64,000 nucleotides of DNA from Methanococcoides sp052057775 (GCF_052057775.1 NZ_CP195121.1:1-64000), one strand, 5' to 3'. Counted from the stretch's first letter, positions 10,068-19,460 are shown. Numbers and translations are program-made. The notes: generated by a model not told the origin, from the letters alone.

Positions 10068-10814
10068 ATGGCATACGAAGCACAATATTATCCAGGTGCA
10101 ACATCCGTTGCAGAAAACAGAAGAAAGCACATGTCCGGAGATGTCGAAAAGCTCAGGGAGATCTCTGACGACGATCTTACATTAGTACTCGGACACCGTG
10201 CACCAGGTAGCGATTACCCAAGCACACACCCACCACTCGCTGAGATGGGTGAGCCAGAATGTTCAATCAGAGAGATCGTAGAAGCAACCCCAGGTGCAAA
10301 GGCTGGTGACAGGGTCAGGTACGTACAGTTCGTTGACTCAATGTACAACGCACCATCAACACCATACTTCAGGTCCTACGCAGCAGCAATCAACTTCAGA
10401 GGTGTCGACCCAGGTACACTTTCCGGTCGTCAGGTCGTTGAGGCTCGTGAGAGAGACATGGAAGAAGTTGCAAAGTTCCAGCTCGAGACAGAAATGACCT
10501 GTCCAGCACTTGCAAGCCTTCGTGGTGCAACTGTCCACGGTCACTCACTCCGTCTCCCAGAAGATGGAATCATGTTCGACATGCTTGACAGATGCCGCCT
10601 CGAGAACGGCGTAGTAATTATGCACAAGGACCAGGTAGGAAGAGCAATCGACAAGAAGGTCGACTTCGGAAAGCCAATGTCCGAGGAAGAAGCTGCCAAG
10701 AGAACCACAATCTACCGTGTAGACAATGTCGCATTCAGAGATGACGCAGAGGTCATCGAGTGGGTCCACGCAGTGTTTGAGAAGAGAACCGCATATGGAT
10801 TCAAGCCAGAGTAA
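10068..10814 (+). CDS. mcrG: Methyl-coenzyme M reductase gamma subunit
   Basis: Gamma subunit of MCR, 248 residues from the ATG of MAYEAQYYPG, with AAGGAG twelve bases upstream. Conserved stretches include VLGHRAPGSDYPSTHPPLAEMGEP and the LRGATVHGHSLRLPEDG segment near the active-site channel. An eight-residue upstream extension overlaps mcrC and is not part of the family. Confidence 0.98.
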   Translation: MAYEAQYYPGATSVAENRRKHMSGDVEKLREISDDDLTLVLGHRAPGSDYPSTHPPLAEMGEPECSIREIVEATPGAKAGDRVRYVQFVDSMYNAPSTPYFRSYAAAINFRGVDPGTLSGRQVVEARERDMEEVAKFQLETEMTCPALASLRGATVHGHSLRLPEDGIMFDMLDRCRLENGVVIMHKDQVGRAIDKKVDFGKPMSEEEAAKRTTIYRVDNVAFRDDAEVIEWVHAVFEKRTAYGFKPE

Positions 10815-10828
10815 GTGAGGTGACAAAA

Positions 10829-12547
10829 ATGGCAGATGATAGAAAGAGACTGTTCCAGAAAGAATTGGAAATCAAATTCACAAAAGAACACGGAACCAAC
10901 AAGATGGAAGGCGGAGAGATCACCGACAAGAGAGTGACATACTACCGTCTTGGTGTAGACCAGAACCCAAGAAAGCTCGAGATGAAGAAGGCTGGCCAGG
11001 AAATGGCAGATAAGAGAGGCCTCGTCGGTTACAACCCAATGATGCACTGTGGTGGTATCCCACTCGGTCAGAGAGCAATCACACCATCATTCATCTCCGG
11101 TACTGACATCATGGTCGAGACAGATGACCTCCACTACGTCAACAACGCTGCAATGCAGCAGATGTGGGATGACATCAGAAGGACCTGTATCGTCGGTATG
11201 GACATGGCTCACGAGACACTCGAGAAGCGTCTTGGTATGGAAGTCACACCAGAAACAATCAACCACTACCTTGAAGTGCTCAACCACGCACTCCCTGGTG
11301 GAGCAGTTGTTCAGGAGCACATGGTCGAGACACACCCAGCTCTTGTAGATGACTGTTACGTAAAGATCTTCACCGGTGACGACGAGCTTGCAGATGAGAT
11401 CGACAGCCAGTTCCTCATCGACATCAACAAGCAGTTCCCAGAAGAGCAGGCAGAAGCACTCAAGGCAGCAATCGGAAAGACAACCTGGCAGGCTGCTCAC
11501 ATCCCAACCGTTGTAAGCAGGACAACAGATGGTGCACAGACATCAAGGTGGATGGCAATGCAGGTCGGTATGTCCTTCATCGCAGCATACAACATGTGTG
11601 CTGGTGAAGCAGCAGTAGCTGACCTTTCATACGCAGCAAAGCACGCTGGTGTTATCTCCATGGGTGACATGCTCCCAGCAAGACGTGCACGTGGTCCAAA
11701 CGAGCCTGGTGGAATTTCCTTCGGTCACATGGCAGATATCATCCAGACAAGCCGTGTCGACGCAGAAGACCCAGCACACGTAACCCTTGAGGTAGTCGGT
11801 GGTGCATGTATGCTTTACGACCAGATCTGGCTCGGTTCATACATGTCCGGTGGTGTCGGTTTCACACAGTACGCAACCGCTGCATACACCAACAACATCC
11901 TTGACGACAACCTGTACTACAACGTTGACTACATCAACGACAAGTACGACGGTGCAGCAAACAAGGGTACAGACAACAAGGTCAAGGCAACAATGGAAGT
12001 TGTCAAGGACATCGCAACAGAATCAACAATCTACGGTCTCGAGAACTACGAGAAGTACCCAACCGCACTCGAAGACCACTTCGGTGGTTCCCAGAGAGCA
12101 ACAGTACTCTCCGCAGCAGCTGGAAGCGCAGTATCCCTCGCAACCGGAAACGGAAACGCTGGTCTCTCCGCATGGTACCTTTCAATGTACCTCCACAAGG
12201 AAGCACACGGCCGTCTCGGTTTCTTCGGATACGACCTGCAGGACCAGTGTGGTGCTACAAACGTATTCTCCTTCCAGTCCGACGAAGGTCTGCCAGTTGA
12301 GCTTCGTGGTCCAAACTATCCAAACTACGCAATGAACGTAGGTCACCAGGGTGGTTACACCGCTATCGCTTCCGCAGCACACGCAGGACGTGGAGATGCA
12401 TGGGCAGTTAACCCACTCCTCAAGGTCTGCTTCGCAGATGACCTTCTCCCATTCGACTTTACCGCACCAAGGAAAGAGTTCGGTAGAGGCGCAATCAGAG
12501 AGTTCGAGCCAGCTGGTGAGAGATCACTCATCATCCCAGCAAAATAA
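10829..12547 (+). CDS. mcrA: Methyl-coenzyme M reductase alpha subunit
   Basis: Catalytic alpha subunit, 572 residues from MADDRKRLF; GAGGTG precedes the ATG. Sites of known post-translational modification are present: H272 in YAAKHAGVI (N-methylhistidine), R285 in LPARRARGPNEPGG (methylarginine, the Mmp10 target), G467 in GFFGYDLQDQCG (thioglycine), D472 (didehydroaspartate in some species) and C474 (S-methylcysteine). Modification is inferred from homologues, not visible in DNA. Last gene of the operon, followed by a clear terminator. Confidence 0.99.
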   Translation: MADDRKRLFQKELEIKFTKEHGTNKMEGGEITDKRVTYYRLGVDQNPRKLEMKKAGQEMADKRGLVGYNPMMHCGGIPLGQRAITPSFISGTDIMVETDDLHYVNNAAMQQMWDDIRRTCIVGMDMAHETLEKRLGMEVTPETINHYLEVLNHALPGGAVVQEHMVETHPALVDDCYVKIFTGDDELADEIDSQFLIDINKQFPEEQAEALKAAIGKTTWQAAHIPTVVSRTTDGAQTSRWMAMQVGMSFIAAYNMCAGEAAVADLSYAAKHAGVISMGDMLPARRARGPNEPGGISFGHMADIIQTSRVDAEDPAHVTLEVVGGACMLYDQIWLGSYMSGGVGFTQYATAAYTNNILDDNLYYNVDYINDKYDGAANKGTDNKVKATMEVVKDIATESTIYGLENYEKYPTALEDHFGGSQRATVLSAAAGSAVSLATGNGNAGLSAWYLSMYLHKEAHGRLGFFGYDLQDQCGATNVFSFQSDEGLPVELRGPNYPNYAMNVGHQGGYTAIASAAHAGRGDAWAVNPLLKVCFADDLLPFDFTAPRKEFGRGAIREFEPAGERSLIIPAK

Positions 12548-12563
12548 ACACAAATTTAAAAAG

Positions 12564-12584
12564 GCAGGCTTTGCCTGCTTTTTT
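12564..12584 (+). terminator. Intrinsic terminator after mcrA
   Basis: GCAGGC-TTT-GCCTGC hairpin followed at once by six T residues, 16 bases after the mcrA stop. A second GC-rich palindrome (CGGACGACCGGTCCG, near 12601) may act as a backup. From there to 12835 I see no gene. Confidence 0.85.
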
Positions 12585-12835
12585 CTATCTTTTTTAAATC
12601 CGGACGACCGGTCCGCATTTATCCTGAGACAATTACCATTTCTGACGAGCGAAAGCTTTGTTTGAGGAAAGTCATTTTACAACAACAGTCTTCGAAATAC
12701 CGGATCATGGAAATAAAGCAGGTAAATCGATAGATATATGAGTAAAGTAATCATCATCCAAAGCATTAAAATCGGAGCGGGATAACAAGATTCCCGGACA
12801 ATTATGACATTATCTTTTCACAAGGTGATCACTTC

Positions 12836-14185
12836 ATGGCTACAGAGATAGAAAAGAAAGTAATGGAAGCAAAAATGGCATCCATTACACTTGCAAGTGT
12901 AGATACCAGGACAAAGGACAGGGCTCTCGAAGCCATGGCAAATGCACTTGACGAGAACCGCGACAGGATATTGGAAGCAAACAAAGCAGACCTCGAAGAA
13001 GCCGAAAAGATGATGGCTGAAGGCAAGCTCTCCCAGGCACTTGTGGACCGCCTTAAGGTAAACAATTCAAAGATCGATGGAATGATCAGCGGTATTCGCG
13101 ACGTCATCAAACTGGAAGACCCATCCGGTAAAACACTCAAAACACTTGAGCTGGACACCGGCCTGGACCTCTACCAGGTAAGCTGTCCCATCGGCCTCAT
13201 AGGAGTAATCTTCGAATCCCGTCCGGACGTTGTACCACAGATAATGTCACTTTGCCTGAAGAGCGGGAATGCCACCATATTCAAAGGCGGAAGTGAAGCA
13301 CTCAATTCCAATCGTACAATATTCGACATCCTTGTAACTGCAATGGAAAACACCGAAGGGCTACCAAAAGGAGCATTCCAACTGATGGAAACAAGGGAAG
13401 AGGTCATGGACCTTCTTGCACAGGATGACTACATTGATCTACTGATCCCACGTGGTTCCAATGAGTTCGTAAAGTTCATACAGGACAATACAAAGATCTC
13501 TGTCCTCGGACATGCAGACGGCATATGCCATGTCTATGTGGACAATAAAGCAAATCTACACAAAGCATACGATGTCTGCTTCGACTCAAAGGTGCAATAC
13601 CCTGCAGTATGCAATGCCATGGAAACGCTACTGATCAACCGGGAGATAGCTGAGGACTTCATGCCCGAAATGATAAAAAGATATGAGGAAGCAGGAGTTG
13701 AACTCCGCTTTGATGAGGATTCATACGCAATTGCAGAAAAACTCGGACTGAAGAATATCAAAAAGGCAACCGACGAAGACTGGAAGACCGAATACAATGA
13801 ACTGATCCTCTCAGTGAAGGTCGTAGATTCTATTGAAGAGGCCATCGATCACATCAACAGCTATGGATCACACCACACAGATGCGATCATAACAGAAGAC
13901 GAGGCAAAAAGAAAACAGTTCATAGAACTTGTGGACTCATCAAGTGTCATGGTCAATGCTTCCACCAGGTTTGCAGACGGATTCCGCTATGGAAAAGGTG
14001 CAGAGGTAGGCATCAGCACAAACAAGATACATGCACGCGGACCTGTTGGAATGGAAGGGCTCGTCATTTACAAATACGTCCTGTTAGGTAACGGGGACAA
14101 AGTTGCTGATTACGCCGGTGACGATCCAAAGCCATTTACACACAGGTTGCTTGACAAAGACCTGTCTGATGTTCTGAACAACTGA
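12836..14185 (+). CDS. proA: Gamma-glutamyl phosphate reductase
   Basis: NADPH-dependent reduction of gamma-glutamyl phosphate to glutamate semialdehyde, step two of proline synthesis. 449 residues of the aldehyde dehydrogenase superfamily: IFESRPDVVPQI, the FKGGSEALNSN substrate segment, catalytic cysteine in AVCNAMETLL, and the GRGPVG-type ending (HARGPVGMEGL). AAGGTGATC precedes the ATG. It forms a two-gene unit with proB; proC is not nearby. Confidence 0.96.
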   Translation: MATEIEKKVMEAKMASITLASVDTRTKDRALEAMANALDENRDRILEANKADLEEAEKMMAEGKLSQALVDRLKVNNSKIDGMISGIRDVIKLEDPSGKTLKTLELDTGLDLYQVSCPIGLIGVIFESRPDVVPQIMSLCLKSGNATIFKGGSEALNSNRTIFDILVTAMENTEGLPKGAFQLMETREEVMDLLAQDDYIDLLIPRGSNEFVKFIQDNTKISVLGHADGICHVYVDNKANLHKAYDVCFDSKVQYPAVCNAMETLLINREIAEDFMPEMIKRYEEAGVELRFDEDSYAIAEKLGLKNIKKATDEDWKTEYNELILSVKVVDSIEEAIDHINSYGSHHTDAIITEDEAKRKQFIELVDSSSVMVNASTRFADGFRYGKGAEVGISTNKIHARGPVGMEGLVIYKYVLLGNGDKVADYAGDDPKPFTHRLLDKDLSDVLNN

Positions 14186-14207
14186 TAACAATTAAAAGGT
14201 GCCCACT

Positions 14208-15335
14208 TTGATCAATAGAAAAGAGATACTTGGTGATGCTAAGAAGATAGTAATCAAGCTAGGTACGACCTCGATCAGCAGGGAAGATGGAAGCCTTAAT
14301 ACGGAATTTATGGAAAAGGTCGCATCACAAGTCTCTGAGCTGCACAATGCCGGAAAGCAGGTGATACTCGTAAGTTCCGGTTCCATCGGAATCGGGATTG
14401 AGATCCTTAACCTTAACTGCCGTCCAAAAGAGATCCCTGTGCGTCAGGCAGCCGCTGCTGTTGGACAGGGATTCCTGATGCAGCACTGGATGGAAGCTTT
14501 CCGCAAGTACGGCCTTAACGTAGCGCAGATACTTCTGACCTATGACTCATTCACTAACAGGTTAACGTACCTCAACCTCAGGAACAGCATCTCCACGCTG
14601 TTGAGCTACGGGGTCATCCCCATCATCAACGAGAACGATCCCATATGTGTTCATGAGATCGAAGCAACACTTGGGGACAATGATAAGCTCTCAGCAATGG
14701 TCGCAAGCAAGACAGAAGCAGATGTACTGATACTGCTTACGGATATTGACGGACTCTATAATAAGAACCCGAAACGTCATGATGATGCCATGCTGTTGGA
14801 CACTGTGGAAGAAATCACGCCAACCATCGAAAGCTATGGCGGGAGCCCTACCAGCATGAAAGGTGTGGGAGGCATGCGCACAAAGATAGCAGCCGCAAAG
14901 ATCTGCAATATGGCCGGTTGTTACATGGTCATTGCAAACAGCAATGTGGATAATGTTATCAGCAGGGTGCTCTCCGGAGAAACTATTGGCACGCTCTTCC
15001 TTGCAAACCAGTTCGTTCACAAGAACCGTATCCGCTGGATAATACTCGGAAAAGCCTCAGGCACAATTAAAGTCGATCCCGGAGCAAGAGAGGCGATCTC
15101 CAACAGTATGAGCCTGCTCCCATCAGGCGTTCTGGGAGTTGAAGGTAACTTTGACAGAGGGGACATAGTAAAGCTGGAATGTGAAGGAGAAGTATTTGGA
15201 AAAGGCATTACAGATTACACATCTGAAGAACTCGAGGCAATTAAAGGTAAACACACCGACATGATAGCCGAGATCCTTGGATATAAGAACTATGACCACG
15301 TGATCAAGAAAGAGAACATAGGTCTTCTCAAATAA
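14208..15335 (+). CDS. proB: Glutamate 5-kinase with PUA domain
   Basis: Phosphorylates glutamate to start proline synthesis; usually feedback-inhibited by proline. Amino acid kinase domain with VIKLGTTSISREDG, LVSSGSIGIGIE and the INENDP motif, then a C-terminal PUA domain from about residue 270 (KASGTIKVDPGA). I choose the TTG start (INRKEILGDA) because AAAGGTG sits six bases upstream; the GTG three codons earlier is inside that ribosome site. Runs 22 bases after proA. Confidence 0.95.
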   Translation: MINRKEILGDAKKIVIKLGTTSISREDGSLNTEFMEKVASQVSELHNAGKQVILVSSGSIGIGIEILNLNCRPKEIPVRQAAAAVGQGFLMQHWMEAFRKYGLNVAQILLTYDSFTNRLTYLNLRNSISTLLSYGVIPIINENDPICVHEIEATLGDNDKLSAMVASKTEADVLILLTDIDGLYNKNPKRHDDAMLLDTVEEITPTIESYGGSPTSMKGVGGMRTKIAAAKICNMAGCYMVIANSNVDNVISRVLSGETIGTLFLANQFVHKNRIRWIILGKASGTIKVDPGAREAISNSMSLLPSGVLGVEGNFDRGDIVKLECEGEVFGKGITDYTSEELEAIKGKHTDMIAEILGYKNYDHVIKKENIGLLK

Positions 15336-15487
15336 CAAATAATATAAAGTAGTATAATATAATATGTAATAATATAATAAGATATTTAAGATGTGGCCAT
15401 TCAATTCGCAGGAACGACCATAATCTTATTATACATTTTTATTTTACTCTAGTACCATCCCATCGATGGAACACTACAGGTGCATTA

Positions 15488-17005
15488 ATGAAAACAAGTG
15501 CTCAGGAAAACAATGAAAAAGCGAAACCAAAGGTCCTTGTTGTAGGAACAGGCGATCCGGACGTTGAAAGACTGAGCCTTATTCTTTCTAAGGAGTATGA
15601 TGTTATCATAGCTAACAGAGGTCATGAAGCACTTGATATGGTGGAGAAGGAAGACCCTGAAATTGTTCTTCTTGGAAGTGACCTCCCTGATATGAAAGAA
15701 GCTCAGATATGTAAAGCAATAAAAGGAAAGCTCAGCAATGAGCTAACCCCTGTCATAGTTATTACATCCCTTTTTGAAAATGAAGAGAAAGTAAAGGTCA
15801 TTAAGGAAAATGCAGATGGTATCCTAATAAAGCCTGTCGACGAACTTGAACTAACAACACGGGTACATTCACTTCTGCGTATGCGCCATCTTCATAGCCA
15901 ACTTATCAAAGAAAGAGATGAAGTACAGAAGTATATCGATGTCGCAGGTTCGATCATTGGTGTCGTTGACAGGGACTTCAGAGTTACACTGGTAAACCAG
16001 AAGGCCTGTGATGTACTGGGTTACTCAAAGGAAGAAGTTCTGGGCCAGAACTGGTTTGATATCTTTGTACCCGAGTATATCAGAGAAGATATCAAAAAAG
16101 GGTACATGGGAGTTATCAACGGGATCATTGAGCCTCCGGAGTTCTCTGAAAAACCCATCATCACCAAAAACAGAGGAGAGAGATGGGTACTCTGGCATGA
16201 CGTTGTTCTGCGTGACGATGACATGAACATCGTAGGAACCATTAGCTCAGGAGATGACATCACCGAGAGAAAACTTGCAGAGAATGCAATGGAAGAGGCA
16301 AACACTGAACTAAAATTGCTCGACAGCATAAAGGACCAGTTCCTGACAAACCTCAACTACGAGCTAAGGACACCACTGATATCCATTAAAGGCTTCTGTG
16401 AGCTGTTAACGGAAGAGAAGCTCGGATCCATAAACGACTCTCAGAAAAATGCCCTTGATACGGTACTGAGGAATACGGAGAGGCTCAGACATCTTATCGA
16501 TTCCCTGCTCTACGTGAGCGGAGAGCGCACCCAGAAGATTAAGTACAATATAATACCACTTTACCCTTCAAGACTTATTGAGGACATCATTGAAGACCGT
16601 GCCCTCTATGTGGAAAAGAAAGAACTGACGATCGAAAATCATGTACCAAAGAACCTACCGGCCATATTAGGAGATATGGAACACCTGGAAAGGATGTTCA
16701 CCCACCTTCTTGATAACGCCATCAAGTTCACGCCACCTGGCGGTAAAATCACCATTTCAGCAACCCATTATGATGACACTGTAGAAGTTAAAATAACGGA
16801 TACAGGAATTGGTATCCCCGAAGATGTCCTGCCTAACATCTTCAGCAGCTTCTACCAGGTTGACGGTTCCACCAGAAGAAAGTATGGCGGGACCGGCATT
16901 GGACTTCACATATGTAAGAAAATCATTGAAGCACATATGGGAGAGATCTTTGTAGATAGTGAAATTGGAGTCGGCACCACTTTTACAGTTATGCTTCCGG
17001 TATGA
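15488..17005 (+). CDS. Receiver-PAS-histidine kinase-like protein lacking both phosphorylation residues
   Basis: 505 residues, soluble. Residues 15-130 have a receiver fold, but the acidic pocket reads VVGTGDPD and the usual phospho-aspartate position is G63 (VLLGSDLPD); the late lysine (LIKPVDE) is kept. Residues 145-265 form a PAS domain with a PAC tail. The dimerisation region reads NLNYELRTPL, placing Y291 where the phospho-histidine should be. The ATP-binding domain is intact: N box HLLDNAIKFTPPGG, G1 DTGIGIPED, G2 YGGTGIGLHI. So ATP binding looks possible while His-Asp phosphotransfer within this chain does not. No partner response regulator is adjacent. A pseudokinase or protein-interaction sensor is my inference. 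Confidence 0.85.
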   Translation: MKTSAQENNEKAKPKVLVVGTGDPDVERLSLILSKEYDVIIANRGHEALDMVEKEDPEIVLLGSDLPDMKEAQICKAIKGKLSNELTPVIVITSLFENEEKVKVIKENADGILIKPVDELELTTRVHSLLRMRHLHSQLIKERDEVQKYIDVAGSIIGVVDRDFRVTLVNQKACDVLGYSKEEVLGQNWFDIFVPEYIREDIKKGYMGVINGIIEPPEFSEKPIITKNRGERWVLWHDVVLRDDDMNIVGTISSGDDITERKLAENAMEEANTELKLLDSIKDQFLTNLNYELRTPLISIKGFCELLTEEKLGSINDSQKNALDTVLRNTERLRHLIDSLLYVSGERTQKIKYNIIPLYPSRLIEDIIEDRALYVEKKELTIENHVPKNLPAILGDMEHLERMFTHLLDNAIKFTPPGGKITISATHYDDTVEVKITDTGIGIPEDVLPNIFSSFYQVDGSTRRKYGGTGIGLHICKKIIEAHMGEIFVDSEIGVGTTFTVMLPV

Positions 17006-17202
17006 TACTTTTTGGAACTCCGATAAATTATACCCGGATATTCGGGTATGCTAACATTACAGCTTACCGATTACAGACACATCCCCTATTCTCAACCCAC
17101 ACATATTTCAGATCAAAGCAGTACAGTAAAATATTGCATATCGAATTCATCCTCCTCCACTCCTTCGAACACTATAAATATAATAAAACAGGATGACTTG
17201 TG

Positions 17203-18222
17203 ATGAGAAAAGAACGATCCGTGAAGATGATCTTAGCACTTTTATGCATCATTATACTCGCAGTTGTGCTAAGCTATGCACTTCTTCCCTACATTAATGC
17301 TTTTCTTGGGGCATTCATCCTTTACGTGATCTTCAAACCGGCATACTGCCTGCTTACAGAGCGATTGAAGCTCAGAAAGGACATATCTGCGATCTCAGTG
17401 ATGGTCCTCTCAGTGATACTAGTATTGTTACCCATGTACTTCCTCTTTGTGTCTATTGTAGGGGAGCTGGAAGGCGTTATTGCCGGAATTGTGAACAATA
17501 TTAGCTATGTTGATATCACAGAGAACATTAAGTACCTGAACGAAGTTGCACCTGACCTGAACATCGAGGAAAAAGTAGTTGGAATTGTATCAACTGCAGG
17601 CACATACATTAGCAGGTACCTGTTATCAGCATTGCAGAATATAAGCGGACAGATCATTTCCCTGACAATAATGTTCTTTTTGCTATACTACCTGTTCACA
17701 ACCACGAACACGGGTTTTGAGACAAAGCTTAAGGATTTCGTCCCATTCAACAACAGGAACACAGATAAGCTCCTGAACGAGCTCAAGAATGTCATACAAT
17801 CAACCCTTATTGCCACGCTGTTGATTGCAATCCTTCAGGGACTACTGCTTGGACTGACATTCTATGCAGTAGGTATACAGGGAGCAACATTGTGGGGTGC
17901 AGTAACTGCGATCCTTTCATTCCTGCCCGTTGTAGGTGCACCTCTTGTATGGATACCTGCCGCTATCATACAGATCGTATTGAAGAACTACGTTGCAGGT
18001 GTTGCGATCCTTGTAGTAGGCATCATAATCAGTAACATCGACAATGTGCTCAGGCCTTATATCCAGAAAAAAGTAGGGGCCATCCATCCATTTGTATCAC
18101 TGCTCGGAATATTTGTGGGTATCTACCTCTTTGGTATCGTAGGTATCGTTGTTGGACCCCTGATGATCTCAACGTTCCTTCTGGTACTGAAGATGTTCAA
18201 CGAGGAGTACCTTCAGGAGTAA
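17203..18222 (+). CDS. AI-2E family (PerM/DUF20) membrane permease
   Basis: About 339 residues with seven to eight predicted membrane segments, two near the N-terminus (ILALLCIIILAVVLSYALLP) and a cluster after residue 200. Conserved family stretch FLPVVGAPLVWIPAAI followed by a re-entrant loop and GVYLFGI-type helix (VGIYLFGIVGIVVGPL). The family includes putative autoinducer exporters and sodium-proton antiporters; the substrate cannot be told here. GGATGA lies before the ATG, and a GTG one codon earlier is also possible. Confidence 0.85.
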   Translation: MRKERSVKMILALLCIIILAVVLSYALLPYINAFLGAFILYVIFKPAYCLLTERLKLRKDISAISVMVLSVILVLLPMYFLFVSIVGELEGVIAGIVNNISYVDITENIKYLNEVAPDLNIEEKVVGIVSTAGTYISRYLLSALQNISGQIISLTIMFFLLYYLFTTTNTGFETKLKDFVPFNNRNTDKLLNELKNVIQSTLIATLLIAILQGLLLGLTFYAVGIQGATLWGAVTAILSFLPVVGAPLVWIPAAIIQIVLKNYVAGVAILVVGIIISNIDNVLRPYIQKKVGAIHPFVSLLGIFVGIYLFGIVGIVVGPLMISTFLLVLKMFNEEYLQE

Positions 18223-18327
18223 ATACTGGCAGAAAACAACATTCTGTGGTCCGGGACCAGGAAGGATTGCAACAGCAATCAAACAGCGATCAAGATACAA
18301 ATGGAGCTGGAGATAGAACTGAAACCT

Positions 18328-19002
18328 TCATTTCCTTATTCCAAGGGCGATCTTTGCCTTTTTGATCCTGCCAACTATTACCTGTTTGATAACATAGGAA
18401 ACAGGGGTCCTTCGACCTCCGGCAGTTACCTTTCCTTCACGTATGGCCTTGAGTACGGCCTCAGCATTCCTTTCTGAAGCGTCCACTTCTGTATAGGAAC
18501 AGCCCACCATCTTTGCCTCATGTGAATCACTGCCACCCACCTGAGGGATACCAAGTTCCTGAGTTACTTTTTTTGCTTTGCTGTTGGCACCACCGGTCAC
18601 ACACCGTGAGTTCAGAACCTCCACAGCATCAGCATCAAGGCCTTCAACATAACCAATGCCATGGGAAGTTATCTTGAAAGGATGAGGTATTATCACAACA
18701 GCACCGAGATCCCTGGCTCGTTCGATCGTTCTCTCAGGCGTCATTCCGGGATCTATGTCCCCGTCCGGATCAAGCACAAGGATATGACCTTTGGAAGATG
18801 TGACCTCCACACCCGGGATCACTATGATATCTGATCCGATCTCCTTTGCCCTTCTGGCACAGGCAAGACCTCCCGCACGTGTATCATGGTCACATATAGC
18901 AACACCATCCAGGCCATTCTTCTTTGCAAGCTCAAGAATAGAATCCAGATCAGCATTGCTATCTTTTGAAAAGCAGGAATGGACATGGAGATCAATACGC
19001 AT
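18328..19002 (-). CDS. PHP-domain metal-dependent phosphoesterase
   Basis: 224 residues from MRIDLHVHSCFSKDS. PHP motifs in order: HVHSCFS, CDHDTRAG, the metal glutamate in GVEVTS, HPFK and SDSHEAK. The family hydrolyses phosphoesters (nucleoside 3',5'-bisphosphates, histidinol phosphate and others); the short stand-alone form gives no substrate. Upstream frame remains open for 65 codons but that part covers intergenic repeat sequence and is not protein-like. Its promoter region abuts the small-RNA repeat. Confidence 0.85.
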   Translation of the reverse strand: MRIDLHVHSCFSKDSNADLDSILELAKKNGLDGVAICDHDTRAGGLACARRAKEIGSDIIVIPGVEVTSSKGHILVLDPDGDIDPGMTPERTIERARDLGAVVIIPHPFKITSHGIGYVEGLDADAVEVLNSRCVTGGANSKAKKVTQELGIPQVGGSDSHEAKMVGCSYTEVDASERNAEAVLKAIREGKVTAGGRRTPVSYVIKQVIVGRIKKAKIALGIRK

Positions 19003-19092
19003 ATAGACAATGCTGCGCTTTCCGGTTATAAACTTTTTGAAGAAAGCTATGCATAAATGGATAAAAAAAGAAAAAACAGGAGGATAAATAAC

Positions 19093-19177
19093 AAAAACGA
19101 ACGGGGGTGAATCAAGTCGATTACATAGGGGATTTGTGGTGTAGTACTTAGGGGATGTATGAAGAAAACCCGTTCGC
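19093..19177 (-). ncRNA. Candidate small RNA, copy A of a tandem pair
   Basis: About 85 nt on the minus strand. The 5' end GCGAACGGG pairs with CCCGTTCG at the 3' end, closing the molecule; TTTTT follows. Between the ends are two C-rich stretches, both ATCCCCTA; the second can sit in a nine-base loop (AAUCCCCUA) on a short stem. A 13-base segment TCGACTTGATTCA is identical in copy B. A consensus TATA box lies 30 bases upstream. No Rfam family comes to mind. Seen directly: promoter, terminal stem, U-tract, duplication. Inferred: that it is transcribed and regulatory. Confidence 0.7.
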
Positions 19178-19199
19178 AAATATACAAACGTTTCCAAGA

Positions 19200-19207
19200 T
19201 ATATAAA
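19200..19207 (-). promoter_or_regulatory. TATA box of small RNA copy A
   Basis: TTTATATA with upstream CGAAACG acting as BRE, 30 bases before the predicted 5' end. The same CGAAACG-TTTATATA block at the same distance occurs in copy B. Two AAACGTTT palindromes (19186-19193 and 19205-19212) flank it, which could bind a regulator; only the distal one is intact in copy B. Confidence 0.7.
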
Positions 19208-19249
19208 CGTTTCGTGTGGGTACGAACGAATATTAAGAATTAAGAAATA

Positions 19250-19288
19250 TTATTCGGAAGATATCGGAGATGGGTTGCATAATTGAAT
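19250..19288 (-). pseudogene. Remnant of the hflX 3' end, duplicated with the small RNA
   Basis: Thirteen decayed codons ending in ISSE and a stop match the last codons of hflX at 19511-19549 with a constant offset of 261 bases, 27 of 39 positions identical. The small-RNA start sites are also exactly 261 bases apart. So a block running from the hflX tail through the small RNA was duplicated in tandem, and the copied coding tail has since decayed. Confidence 0.65.
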
Positions 19289-19351
19289 AAAAATGTGGGA
19301 AAACAAAATGGAAGGAGAGAGAAGGAAAGAAAGAGGGAGGGGAAAATGAAG

Positions 19352-19438
19352 AAAAAGCGAACGGGATGAATCAAGTCGAACATATAGAGGATTTATGGTT
19401 TAGCACTTAAGAGGATTTATTAAGGAAAACCCGTTCGC
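19352..19438 (-). ncRNA. Candidate small RNA, copy B of a tandem pair
   Basis: About 87 nt. GCGAACGGG at the 5' end pairs perfectly with CCCGTTCGC at the 3' end (9 bp), followed by TTTTT. Two internal hairpins are possible: CUUAA/UUAAG with loop UAAAUCCUC, and CAUA/UAUG with loop AAUCCUCUA. Both loops carry UCCUC, complementary to Shine-Dalgarno cores (GAGGA). Relative to copy A, the second stem shows a U-A to C-G exchange. It is the nearer copy to hflX, starting 73 bases past its stop, so it may also end read-through hflX transcripts. Confidence 0.72.
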
Positions 19439-19460
19439 AAATATACAAACGATCCGAACA

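Noticed and set aside
17002..17196. 64-codon plus-strand frame between the kinase-like gene and the permease
   Set aside because: Composition is that of AT-rich intergenic DNA, no ribosome site, and it covers the likely permease promoter.
19003..19197. N-terminal extension of the PHP protein by 65 codons
   Set aside because: The extension runs through small RNA copy A and its U-tract; the family motif begins at MRIDLHVHS, so the shorter start is used.
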